A DNA stretch of 48,818 nucleotides from Thermus_A sp040290245 (GTDB lineage Bacteria > Deinococcota > Deinococci > Deinococcales > Thermaceae), in the NCBI RefSeq assembly GCF_040290245.1, contig NZ_PSMQ01000005.1, positions 1 through 48,818 of the forward strand, given 5' to 3'. Shown here one piece after another: positions 6,347 through 13,943 of the stretch. The translations under genes and the position numbers were made by a program. The notes beneath the pieces are model-generated. The model was not told the origin of the DNA. It did no database searches and saw only the letters and a list, made by a program, of their open reading frames with translations. Positions within the stretch are counted from its first letter, which is position 1. Every line of letters starts with the position of its first letter.

Positions 6347-7594
6347 GTGGAAGGCAGAAGACCCCTGGCGGAGCGGCTCAGGCCCCGGTGCCTCGAGGAC
6401 TTCGTGGGCCAGGCCCACCTGGTGGGGGAGGGCCGCCCCTTGAGGCGGATGCTGGAGGAGGGAACCCTTTCCTCCATGGTCCTCTTCGGGCCCCCGGGGA
6501 CGGGGAAGACCACTTTGGCCCACCTTTTGGCCCAGGGGGCGGGGCTTCCGCTTTTCCGGCTATCCGCGGTGGAGGCCGGGGTGGCAGAGGTGAGAAAGGC
6601 GGTGGAAAAAGCCAGGGAAACCGGCCAGGCGGTCCTCCTTCTGGACGAGGTCCACCGGTTCAGTAAGGCCCAGCAGGATGCGCTTCTGCCCCACCTCGAG
6701 TCCGGCCTTCTCGTCCTCATCGGGGCCACCACGGAAAACCCCTCTTTTGCCCTGGGGCCTGCGTTGCGCTCGAGGCTCCGCTTCTTTCCCCTTTACCCCC
6801 TTTCGGCGGAGGAGGTCTACACCCTGCTTCGCCGAGGGGTTAACCTCCTGGGCTTGGAGGAGGATGAGGCGGCCTTGCGCCTCCTGGCCGAGGCCGCCCA
6901 AGGGGATGCCCGGCGGGCCTTGAACGCCTTGGAGCTGGCTAGGAGCCTCTCCCCCCGCCTTGGTGTGGAGGTGGTCCGGTCTGCCCTGGGCGCCACGCTT
7001 TCGGGCATGGACCGTTGGGGGGATGGGTTTTATGACCTGGTCTCTGCCCTTCACAAGTCCATCCGGGGCAGCCATGTGGACGCCACCTTGTACTACCTGG
7101 CCCGGCTCGTGAAGGGCGGGGCCGACCCCCTTTACCTGGCCCGCCGCCTCATCCGCATCGCTGCAGAGGACGTGGGCCTGGCCGACCCTCAGGCCCTGAG
7201 GTTGGCCGTGGCGGCCAAGGAGGCTTACGAGGCCCTGGGAAGCCCGGAAGGGGAGCTGGCTTTGGTGGAGGCGGCGGTTTATCTGGCCCTCGCCCCAAAG
7301 TCCAACAGCCTTTACCGGGCCTGGCAGAAGGCGGAGGAGGCCGCTTTGGCCCATCCCGAGGCCCCGGTTCCCCTGCACCTCAAAAACGCCCCCACCGCCC
7401 TGATGAAGGCCATGGGCCACGGCCAGGGGTACGCCTACTACCATGAGGACAAGGAGGGGAGTTTCCGCCAGCCCTACCTGCCTGAGGGCCTACAGGGCCT
7501 CCGTCTTTTTGAGGCCACTGGGGAGGGTTGGGAGGAGAGGGTGAGGGCCCGCCTCGAGGCCCTTTGGGCCCGGTTCGGGCCGCAAGAAGGCTGA
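6347..7594 (+). CDS. rarA: Replication-associated recombination protein A (RarA/MgsA), AAA+ ATPase
   Basis: A 415-residue AAA+ ATPase of the RarA/Mgs1/WRNIP1 family, which acts at stalled replication forks together with RecA and SSB. The start is GTG 6347 (MEGRRPLAERLRPR). Walker A is G48-T55 (GPPGTGKT), Walker B LLLDEVH with D100 and E101, sensor 1 is GATTENPSF at 127-135, and the arginine finger region RSRLRF follows at 141-146. The C-terminal half carries the family's clamp-loader-like helical domain and the tetramerisation region (DGFYDLVSALHKSIRGS, then YARRLIR-like LARRLIRIA and AAEDVGLADPQAL). It is full length. A TACCAT lies 6 bases before the GTG, so a leaderless transcript is possible. 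Confidence 0.93.
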   Translation: MEGRRPLAERLRPRCLEDFVGQAHLVGEGRPLRRMLEEGTLSSMVLFGPPGTGKTTLAHLLAQGAGLPLFRLSAVEAGVAEVRKAVEKARETGQAVLLLDEVHRFSKAQQDALLPHLESGLLVLIGATTENPSFALGPALRSRLRFFPLYPLSAEEVYTLLRRGVNLLGLEEDEAALRLLAEAAQGDARRALNALELARSLSPRLGVEVVRSALGATLSGMDRWGDGFYDLVSALHKSIRGSHVDATLYYLARLVKGGADPLYLARRLIRIAAEDVGLADPQALRLAVAAKEAYEALGSPEGELALVEAAVYLALAPKSNSLYRAWQKAEEAALAHPEAPVPLHLKNAPTALMKAMGHGQGYAYYHEDKEGSFRQPYLPEGLQGLRLFEATGEGWEERVRARLEALWARFGPQEG

Positions 7595-7624
7595 GCCCCG
7601 GTGGCAAGGGTGCGGGCCAAGGGC

Positions 7625-8398
7625 TCACCCCTTCAGCCCCTCCTCAAACGTGGAGACAATGCTCCGTTCAAAGAAAAGGTAGAGGAGGGCCAAGGGCAGG
7701 ATGCTCAGAAGGGCGGCGGCGGAGAGGAGGCCCCAGTCCACGGGGTATTTGCGCTGGAGGTCGGTGAGCCAGGTCTGGATGGTCCAAAAACGGGGGTCGG
7801 AGACCATGACGCGGGGGTAGAGGACCAGGTTCCAGTGGGCGGCGAAGGAGAGCACCCCTGCGGCCACCAGGCTGGGCCGGAGGAGGGGCAAGAGGACGTG
7901 AGAAAGAAGCACCCCGTGCCCTGCCCCGTCCAGACGGGCCGCCTCGAGGAGCTCCTCGGGAATGGCCTTTAAGGCCTGGTAAAGAAGGTAGATGACGAAG
8001 GGGCTCACCGCGAAGGGGAGGACGAGGGCCAAAGGGTGGTCTAAAAGGCGGAGGCCCTTGAGGAGGCCGTAAAGGGGCACCAGGAGGAGCTCCGAAGGGA
8101 TGGCCATCAAGATCAGGTAAACGGCGAGAAGCCTGAGCCCCCCCCGGAGGGCATAGGCGGCAAGGAAGCCCAGGAGGAGCTGGAGGAAGACCACGCCTCC
8201 CGTAAGGCCCAAGGAGAAAAGGAGGCGTTCCCAAAACCCCTCTTTTTGCAGCCTTTTTACGTTGTCCAGCGTAAAGCCGATCTTGGAGAACACCTCCCCC
8301 GAGTAGACGGCCTCTTGGGGCATGAAGGCGGCGTAGGCCATCCACAGGAAGGGGAGGGCCACGAAGAGCACGACCAGAAGGACGAAGAGGTGCCTCAT
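7625..8398 (-). CDS. ABC transporter permease, MalG-type (carbohydrate uptake 1 family)
   Basis: A 257-residue inner-membrane permease with six predicted helices. The cytoplasmic EAA loop that contacts the ATPase reads EAARLDGAGHGVLLSHVLLP (about residues 163-182). Size and order place it with MalG-type sugar permeases. Its ATG overlaps the MalF-type stop codon by 4 bases (ATGA). No substrate-binding protein and no ATPase is encoded nearby; in Thermus a shared MalK-type ATPase elsewhere could energise it. The substrate cannot be told from the sequence; sugars or glycerol phosphate are likely. Confidence 0.88.
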   Translation of the reverse strand: MRHLFVLLVVLFVALPFLWMAYAAFMPQEAVYSGEVFSKIGFTLDNVKRLQKEGFWERLLFSLGLTGGVVFLQLLLGFLAAYALRGGLRLLAVYLILMAIPSELLLVPLYGLLKGLRLLDHPLALVLPFAVSPFVIYLLYQALKAIPEELLEAARLDGAGHGVLLSHVLLPLLRPSLVAAGVLSFAAHWNLVLYPRVMVSDPRFWTIQTWLTDLQRKYPVDWGLLSAAALLSILPLALLYLFFERSIVSTFEEGLKG

Positions 8399-9237
8399 TC
8401 CGCCTCCTTGAGCAGCCGGAGCTGGGCGTAGGCGAAGAGGAAGGTGAGGGCCAGGATGACCAGGGTCAAGGCTGCGGCGTAGCCCAGCCGGAAGGTTTCA
8501 AACCCCGCCTCGTACAGGTAGTACCCCAGAACCCGGGTCTCGCCGTAAGGGCCTCCCCGGGTCAGGAGGAACACGGCGGAGTAGGCCTGAAAAGCCAGGA
8601 TCGTCCCCACCACGCTGAGGAAGGCCACGGCGGGCCTCAGGAGGGGCAGGGTGACGTACCGGAAGGCCTGCCAAGGGGTGGCCCCGTCCACATAGGCGGC
8701 CTCGAGGAGTCCCTTCGGGATGGCCTTGAGCCGGGCCGAGGCCACCAGGACCCCATAGCCCAGGTGCCGCCAGAGGGTGAAGGCCACGACCATCAAGAGG
8801 GCCCAGAACCCCTCCCGGTCCCAGCGGGGAATGGGGAGGAAGGTGGCAAGGGCTCCGTACTCCGGGGTGAAGAGCGTGTACCAGCTCAGCGCGGCCCCGC
8901 CCAGGGTCACCAGGCCGGGGAGGAACAACAGGGCTTTGACCGGGCGTTCGTACATCGTGCCCTCCAGGGCCACCGCCAAAGCCAAGGAGAGGAGGATAAA
9001 GGTGGGGAGGGCCAGGAGCAGGAACTTCAGCGTGACCAGGAGGCTTTGGTAAAAGGCTGGGTCGGCGAGGAGGCGGCGGTAGTTTTCCAGGCCTATGGGC
9101 TTTGGTTCGGAGAGGCCGGACCAGTCCCAGGTAGAAAACCGAATCACATCCAAAAAGGGGTAGAGGACGAACAGCCCCAAAAGCCCCAAGGCGGGCGCGG
9201 AAAAGGCTAGGTGGGCAAGGAGGTCCCGCTTCACCAC
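8395..9237 (-). CDS. ABC transporter permease, MalF/UgpA-type
   Basis: A 280-residue permease with six predicted helices, the first at about residues 12-30. The EAA loop reads EAAYVDGATPWQAFRYVTLPLLRPA. It lacks the large periplasmic loop of E. coli MalF and is closer to UgpA-type permeases. It forms a heterodimeric channel with the MalG-type partner encoded immediately downstream (4-base overlap). Its start overlaps the end of the upstream small exported protein by 7 bases, so the three genes form one leftward operon. Confidence 0.88.
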   Translation of the reverse strand: MVKRDLLAHLAFSAPALGLLGLFVLYPFLDVIRFSTWDWSGLSEPKPIGLENYRRLLADPAFYQSLLVTLKFLLLALPTFILLSLALAVALEGTMYERPVKALLFLPGLVTLGGAALSWYTLFTPEYGALATFLPIPRWDREGFWALLMVVAFTLWRHLGYGVLVASARLKAIPKGLLEAAYVDGATPWQAFRYVTLPLLRPAVAFLSVVGTILAFQAYSAVFLLTRGGPYGETRVLGYYLYEAGFETFRLGYAAALTLVILALTFLFAYAQLRLLKEAE

Positions 9238-9719
9238 AGGTAAAGGAGGCTTAGGGCAAAGGGGTAGCGGTCGGTGGCGCTCACCTCCACGGCCAAGGGG
9301 TCCAGGTAAACCCTAAGTCCGGCCCCATAGGCCAGGTGGAGGCCCGCCTGGTAGCCTACCCCTCCGGAAAGCCAGAGGACGCTTCCGGGCAGCTCAAAGG
9401 AGACCAAGGGCCCAAGGTGAACCCCCAGGGGCCAGCGCAGGTCCAGCCCCACCCCCACTGCGGTGTAGAGGTCCCTGAGGACGAGGCCGGGGAAGAGGTT
9501 GGCCTTAAAAAGGGCGTAGGCCGAGGGGGACCCCGAGAGGAGGAGTTGGGCCTCGAGGCCGGTGTCTATGCCCAAAGGGGTAAAGGGAAGGGCCGCGCTT
9601 CCTTGCAGGAAGAAGCGGCCTCCGTCCGGGGCGTATGTAAGGCCCAGGGTGTTTTCCGGATACGCGGGCCCCTGGGCCAGGGCCAGGCTTAAAAGGAACA
9701 GCGCGCTCACCCACCGCAT
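9231..9719 (-). CDS. Small exported beta-rich protein, outer-membrane type, function unknown
   Basis: A 162-residue protein with a clear signal peptide (MRWVSALFLLSLALAQ, cleavage after LAQ). The mature part alternates hydrophobic and polar residues in short strands (LGLTYAPDGGRFFLQGSAAL, AVGVGLDLRWPLGVHLGPL) and ends with an aromatic residue (LLYLW), as outer-membrane barrel proteins do. I cannot name the family. It is the first gene of the ABC permease operon, so a role in passage of the same substrate through the outer membrane is a guess from context. A TATCAT lies 7 bases before the ATG, consistent with a leaderless mRNA. Confidence 0.6.
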   Translation of the reverse strand: MRWVSALFLLSLALAQGPAYPENTLGLTYAPDGGRFFLQGSAALPFTPLGIDTGLEAQLLLSGSPSAYALFKANLFPGLVLRDLYTAVGVGLDLRWPLGVHLGPLVSFELPGSVLWLSGGVGYQAGLHLAYGAGLRVYLDPLAVEVSATDRYPFALSLLYLW

Positions 9720-9726
9720 GCCCTAG

Positions 9727-9741
9727 ATGATACCGTAGAAT
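9727..9741. promoter_or_regulatory. Two divergent leaderless-type -10 boxes
   Basis: Minus strand: TATCAT (9732-9727), 7 bases, then ATG 9719 of the exported protein. Plus strand: TAGAAT (9736-9741), 7 bases, then ATG 9749 of the P-loop protein. Only 29 bp separate the two start codons, so the -10 boxes nearly touch. Good -35 boxes are not evident. Confidence 0.55.
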
Positions 9742-9748
9742 CCCCCCT

Positions 9749-10450
9749 ATGGCGGTCTTCTCTTTGGAGGAAGCCCCGGGGCTCGCCCCGGTGAAGGAGC
9801 TGGACCTTTTGATCCTGGTGGGGCTCACCGGGGTGGGGAAGAGCACCCTGGTCAAGGCCCTGGGCCTTCCCCAGCTTCCCGACCGCCGGGCGTTGGTGGA
9901 CGAGTACGTCCTCCCCCGGTACGGGGCCAAACCCCCTCTTCCTCGGGAGGAGCGCTTCCGCCTCACCCGCCGCTTCCGGGAGGAGTTCCCCGGGGGGGTA
10001 GCCGAGGTTCTGGCCCGGGGGTATGCCCAGCCCCACCCCCTCCTCCTCTTTGACGGCCTCCGGGGGGAGAAGGAGGTGGCCTATGCCCTTGAGCACCTGC
10101 CCAAGGCCTGGTTCGTGGTCCTCCATGCCCGGGAGTCCACCCGGCTAAAGCGGCTCTTAAGCCGGCAGGACGCCTTTGACCGGGTGGGCCTGGATCCGAA
10201 GGAGCTCGAGGCCCTCCGCAGCCTGGCCGAGGGGGTTCTTTCCCAGGAGGAGCTCGAGGAGGCCTTGAGTCTGGCCCCTTGGGAGGAGGTCTTGGCCAAG
10301 CTCAAGATCGTGGCCGAGGAAAAGAAGAACTACGACCCCGAAGGGCCTTTGCGCCTTTTGGCGGGCCACCCCAGGGCCTTGATCCTCAACACCGAGGCCC
10401 TCTCGCCCAAGGAGGAGGCGGAAGCCATCCGGCACTTCCTTAAACTGTAG
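9749..10450 (+). CDS. P-loop NTPase/kinase-like protein of unknown function
   Basis: A 233-residue cytoplasmic protein. Walker A is GLTGVGKST at 25-33; the following VDEY (around residues 50-53) and LLLFDGLRGEKE (near 93-104) could supply the acidic Walker B-type residue. The pattern of a P-loop, a substrate-like region, an arginine-rich LKRLLSRQDAF segment and a C-terminal LILNTEALSPKEEAEAI segment recalls nucleotide or nucleoside kinases, where an Arg-rich lid closes on ATP. I do not recognise a named family. It is followed after 2 bases by the enolase-superfamily gene, so the two are co-transcribed. Confidence 0.6.
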   Translation: MAVFSLEEAPGLAPVKELDLLILVGLTGVGKSTLVKALGLPQLPDRRALVDEYVLPRYGAKPPLPREERFRLTRRFREEFPGGVAEVLARGYAQPHPLLLFDGLRGEKEVAYALEHLPKAWFVVLHARESTRLKRLLSRQDAFDRVGLDPKELEALRSLAEGVLSQEELEEALSLAPWEEVLAKLKIVAEEKKNYDPEGPLRLLAGHPRALILNTEALSPKEEAEAIRHFLKL

Positions 10451-10452
10451 CT

Positions 10453-11529
10453 ATGGCGACCATCCTGGACCTTCGGGCAAGGCCCTACCGTCTGCCCCTG
10501 CGGGCCCCCCTCCGGTGGGGGCGGTTTTCCGAGCTTTCGGAGCTTTCCCACCTGCTCCTTACGGCCGAGCTTTCGGATGGAAGCCTGGGCCACGCGGAAG
10601 TCGCCATCCGGCCCACCATCTATGGGGAGACCCTAGAGGGGGCGCTGGCCGCTTTGGAGTACTTAAGGCCCAGGCTGAAGGGCTTGGAGGTGGAGGAGAC
10701 GGAGGCGGTCCAGGAGGCTTTGGAGGGCCTCCCCTACAACTTCGCCCTCAAGGGGGCGATCGACATCGCCCTTTGGGAGGCCTGGGCGAGGAGCCAGGGC
10801 CAGACCCTGCCCCAGGTTTTTCCCCCGGCCCGGCACCGGGTCCGGGTGGCCTACATCCTGGGCATCGCCGGCGAGGAAGAGGCGCTGGAGGATGCCCGGT
10901 TTGCCTACCAAAAGGGGGTGCGGGTCTTCAAGGTGAAGGTGGGCCGGGACCTTAGGGGTGACCTGGTCCGCATCCAGAGGCTTAAGGAAGCCTTCCCGGA
11001 TGTGGAGCTCTATGCGGATGCCAACGAGACCCTCACCCCGGAAACCGCCCGCGACTACCTGAAAGCCTGGAAGGAGGCGGGGCTTTTGTACGTGGAGGAG
11101 CCTCTCCCCATTGAGGAGGTCCCCGCGCGGGTGCGCCTGAAGGCGGAAAGGATCCTCCCCATCATCGCCGACGACTCGGTCTTGACGCCCAAAGACCTGA
11201 GGCGGGAGCTTTACCTGGACACCTTTGATGTCTTGAACCTCAAACCCGCCCGGACCGGCTTTACCTGGACCCTAAAGATGCTCGCCCTGGCCCGGGAAAA
11301 GGGCAAAAGGGCCATGGTGGGAAGCCAGGCCCAAAGCGGCCTTGGGGCCTACCACTCCGCCCTGATGGCCTTTCAAAAGGGGGTGACCGAGCCCAGCGAG
11401 CTGGCCTTCCACCTTAAGGTCCTAGAGGACCCCTTCCCCTTTCCCCCCTTCCGGGAGGGGTGGCTCTACTGGGAGGACCTGGCGGAGGTTGGCCTCGATG
11501 AGGCCATCCTTGCCCGTTATGGCTATTGA
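10453..11529 (+). CDS. Enolase-superfamily enzyme, MLE/mandelate-racemase group
   Basis: A 358-residue enzyme with the capping domain (1-~125) and TIM barrel of the muconate lactonizing enzyme subgroup. Catalytic residues are in place: K160/K162 (KVKVG), metal ligands D189 (DANE), E216 (VEEP) and D241 (ADDS), and K264 (NLKPAR) on the opposite face. This Lys-x-Lys and Lys pair is shared by o-succinylbenzoate synthases, dipeptide epimerases and N-succinylamino-acid racemases, so the sequence does not fix the substrate. Without a men cluster nearby, a racemase or epimerase is as likely as menaquinone synthesis. It ends overlapping the convergent HAD gene by 7 bases. Confidence 0.85.
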   Translation: MATILDLRARPYRLPLRAPLRWGRFSELSELSHLLLTAELSDGSLGHAEVAIRPTIYGETLEGALAALEYLRPRLKGLEVEETEAVQEALEGLPYNFALKGAIDIALWEAWARSQGQTLPQVFPPARHRVRVAYILGIAGEEEALEDARFAYQKGVRVFKVKVGRDLRGDLVRIQRLKEAFPDVELYADANETLTPETARDYLKAWKEAGLLYVEEPLPIEEVPARVRLKAERILPIIADDSVLTPKDLRRELYLDTFDVLNLKPARTGFTWTLKMLALAREKGKRAMVGSQAQSGLGAYHSALMAFQKGVTEPSELAFHLKVLEDPFPFPPFREGWLYWEDLAEVGLDEAILARYGY

Positions 11530-12170
11530 ACCCAGACCTGCCCGTTTTCCAGGTGGGCCAGAGCTTCCCGAAAATCCCGGACCACCGCCCGGGCCCCGCT
11601 GGCTTTTAGAGCCTCCTCGAGGTGGCCCGTGAGGAGGCCGAGGGTGGGGATTCCCGCCTGTACGGCGCTTTTGACTCCGGAAGGGGAGTCCTCAAAGGCC
11701 AAGGCCTCCTCGGGCGCGATCCCCAGGTGCTCCAAAGCCAACCGGTAAGGCAGAGGATCGGGCTTGCCCCGGCCCACCTCCTCGGCGAGGACGAGGAGGG
11801 AGGGGACAAGCCCCAGGGCCTTTAGCACGTGCAGGGCGTTTTCCCGGGGCGCGTTGGTGACCACGCCCCAGGCGAGACCCCTTTTTTTCACCCAGTGGAG
11901 GAGCTCCTCGAGGCCTGGGGTGGGCTCTAGGTTTTGGGCAAGCTCCCGGAAAAGGGCCTCCTTGCCCTCTATGAGCCGCTTGGCCTCCTCGCCTTCCAGG
12001 CCCAGGAGGTCCCGCACGATCTCCGGGTTAAGCCTTCCCGAGATGTGCTCCCGGTAAAAGGCGGGGTCCACCCGGATCCCGTAGGGCCTTAGCACCTCTG
12101 CCCAGGCCATCCGGTGCAGGGGGTCGGTGTCCGCCAGGGTTCCGTCCAGATCCAAAAGAAGCGCCTTCAC
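11523..12170 (-). CDS. HAD-superfamily phosphatase, beta-phosphoglucomutase/phosphoglycolate phosphatase type
   Basis: A 215-residue HAD hydrolase starting at GTG 12170 (MKALLLDLDGTLAD). Motif I has the nucleophile D7 and acid D9, motif II is VTNAPRE (Thr after the helical cap), motif III is the Lys in GRGKPDP, and motif IV is FEDSPSG. The cap domain between residues ~15 and 80 is the helical type seen in phosphoglycolate phosphatase and beta-phosphoglucomutase; the substrate is uncertain. Its start lies in the last codon of the upstream MFS gene (4-base overlap), which hints that it dephosphorylates something related to the transported solute. Confidence 0.85.
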   Translation of the reverse strand: MKALLLDLDGTLADTDPLHRMAWAEVLRPYGIRVDPAFYREHISGRLNPEIVRDLLGLEGEEAKRLIEGKEALFRELAQNLEPTPGLEELLHWVKKRGLAWGVVTNAPRENALHVLKALGLVPSLLVLAEEVGRGKPDPLPYRLALEHLGIAPEEALAFEDSPSGVKSAVQAGIPTLGLLTGHLEEALKASGARAVVRDFREALAHLENGQVWVQ

Positions 12171-13198
12171 CGGAGCAAGCTTACCAGGGCGTAGAGGAGG
12201 AGGGCCAGGGCTACAAACCCCAGGGGAAGGCCTTCTTGGGGGAGGTGGGCGAAAAGGGCGGGGACCAGGGTGCTTCCGGCCGCCCCCGCGTATAAAAGCC
12301 CCCCCAGGGCCTGGTGGCCGAAGCGGGCCTGGACCAGGGCGAACAAAGTGGCGAAAAGCGGCCCCAGAAAGACGCCCGCAGTGGGGAAGAGGGCGGCCGC
12401 CTGAGGCAGAAGCCCCAGGCCCAAAACGCCCAGGGCCAGAAGGAGGAGGCGCCTGAGCCAGAGGAGAGGGGCCTCGGCCACCCTTTGGGCCAGAAGGAGG
12501 CGTCCGAGAGCTAAAAACCCCCAATAGAGAGAAAGGAGGCCACCCCCCAGGGCGAGGCCATACCCCAGGTGTTCCAGGTGGACCCGGCCCCAGGTGGCCA
12601 GGCTCCCCTCGAGGCCCGTATAGACAAAGGCGGCCAGGAGGAAGGGCAACTGCCCCCTGCCCCCCTGGGTGCGCAGGGTCCTGACCGATGGGGCCTGCCA
12701 CACGAGGGCCGCGGCGATAAGGGCCAACAGGGCGAAGAAGAGAAAAAAGACCCTGGGGGAAAGGAGGAGAAGAAGAAGGGGGGTGGCCACCGCCCCCAGG
12801 CCGAAGGCCACGTTGACCCGGTTGAGAAGCTGAACCCTTTGGGTGGGGAACAGCTCCCCCACGAGGCTGTTGCCGTGAAGGTTGGTCACCCCTTCCCCCA
12901 GGCCCAGGGCGAAGCCCGCCGCCACCAAAAGGGTGAAGCTTGGGGCTAAGGCCAAGAGGACAAGCCCTAGGGCCACGAGCATAAGGGCCATGGGGAAGAG
13001 GGGTTGCCGGTTTTTGCCCTGGGCCAGACGGATGCCCAGGACAAGCCCCAGAAAGAGGGCGATAAAGAAAAAAAAGACCTCTTCCTCCACGCCGAACTCC
13101 GCCCGCCAGTAGGGCAAAACCGCCCCCGGGGCGGCCACGATCACTCCCACGAGGAAGAGGCTTAGAAAGCTTCCCCAGAAAAACCGCACCAGGGCCAT
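12167..13198 (-). CDS. Major facilitator superfamily transporter
   Basis: A 343-residue inner-membrane protein starting at ATG 13198 (MALVRFFWGSFLSLFLVG) with about 10-11 hydrophobic helices. The glycine-rich helix GFALGLGEGVTNLHGNSLVGELFP after the fourth segment resembles motif C-type helices of sugar/fucose permease-like MFS members, in which the Asn is typical. It is shorter than the usual ~400 residues. The substrate is unknown. The frame is open further upstream, but that part overlaps the divergent ygfZ gene and is a shadow. The ATG has GCGGAGA upstream and TAGAAA 8 bases before it. Confidence 0.8.
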   Translation of the reverse strand: MALVRFFWGSFLSLFLVGVIVAAPGAVLPYWRAEFGVEEEVFFFFIALFLGLVLGIRLAQGKNRQPLFPMALMLVALGLVLLALAPSFTLLVAAGFALGLGEGVTNLHGNSLVGELFPTQRVQLLNRVNVAFGLGAVATPLLLLLLSPRVFFLFFALLALIAAALVWQAPSVRTLRTQGGRGQLPFLLAAFVYTGLEGSLATWGRVHLEHLGYGLALGGGLLSLYWGFLALGRLLLAQRVAEAPLLWLRRLLLLALGVLGLGLLPQAAALFPTAGVFLGPLFATLFALVQARFGHQALGGLLYAGAAGSTLVPALFAHLPQEGLPLGFVALALLLYALVSLLR

Positions 13199-13223
13199 TC
13201 TCCGCTTTTCTAGCCCCTTGGTC

Positions 13224-13229
13224 AATAAT
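13224..13229 (+). promoter_or_regulatory. -10 box of ygfZ (leaderless type)
   Basis: AATAAT ends 6 bases before ATG 13236. The 37-bp divergent gap to the MFS gene leaves no room for a conventional leader in either direction. Confidence 0.4.
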
Positions 13230-13235
13230 GGGGGT

Positions 13236-13943
13236 ATGGAGGTCTTTGCCCAGCAAGGGGTGGTGCGGCTTTCGGGGCCCGAGGCCCGGGACTTCCTCCA
13301 GGGCCAGACCACCCGGGACGTGCGCCGTCTGGAGGGCCCCACCCCCCTTTTGTTCTTGAACCCCAAGGGCCAGCTCGAGGAGGGGGCGACCCTCTTTCCC
13401 ACCCCCGAGGCTTATCTCCTGGCCCCTTGGGGGAGTCCGGAGGGGCTTTTTTCCAGGCTCCAGCGGTACATCGTCTTTGATCAGGTGAGGCTGGAGCTTC
13501 TGCCCCTTTTTTACCTTTGGACGTTGGAGAAGGAATGGCTCGAGGAAGCCCCGCAGGAGGCGCTCGGCCCTGGGGACTGGGCCCGGTTCACCCTGGAGCG
13601 GGGCCTGCCTCACCTTTTGGACCTCAAGGGGGAGCTCCCCCAGGTGGGGGGCCTGGAGGCCCTGGTGGACCGGGGGAAGGGGTGCTACGTGGGCCAGGAG
13701 ATCATGGCCCGGACCGAGGGAAAGGCGGTGCACCACCGGCTGGTGGACCTGGAGGTCTTAAGCCCAGCCCCCTTGGGCCCCCTCTTTTTAGAAGGGCGGG
13801 AGGTGGGCCGGCTCAAGCGCGTGGAGGGAAAGAGGGCCCGCGGGGTGGTGCGGAAGGAGGTCCCCTTTAAAGCGGAGCTTTCCGCGGGGGAGGGGCGGTT
13901 TGTGCCTGTCGGGGAGGTCCGATGGAGCGGGCGGAGATTATAG
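13236..13943 (+). CDS. ygfZ: Folate-binding YgfZ/GcvT-like protein (Fe-S cluster repair)
   Basis: A 235-residue protein with the diagnostic K-G-C-Y-x-G-Q-E motif at 148-155 (KGCYVGQE). YgfZ/IBA57 proteins are built like the glycine-cleavage T protein, bind tetrahydrofolate and help to maintain or assemble Fe-S enzymes; the Cys of the motif is essential in E. coli. The start is ATG 13236; an upstream start at 13218 would overlap the promoter. It is shorter than E. coli YgfZ (326 residues), as in many thermophiles, mainly at the C terminus. Its last 22 bases overlap the start of cinA. Confidence 0.85.
   Translation: MEVFAQQGVVRLSGPEARDFLQGQTTRDVRRLEGPTPLLFLNPKGQLEEGATLFPTPEAYLLAPWGSPEGLFSRLQRYIVFDQVRLELLPLFYLWTLEKEWLEEAPQEALGPGDWARFTLERGLPHLLDLKGELPQVGGLEALVDRGKGCYVGQEIMARTEGKAVHHRLVDLEVLSPAPLGPLFLEGREVGRLKRVEGKRARGVVRKEVPFKAELSAGEGRFVPVGEVRWSGRRL

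Noticed and set aside
11523..13736. A 737-codon minus-strand frame covering HAD and upstream genes
   Set aside because: Only the last 215 residues are a real HAD protein; the rest overlaps the MFS transporter and ygfZ and reads as Gly/Pro/Arg-rich shadow.
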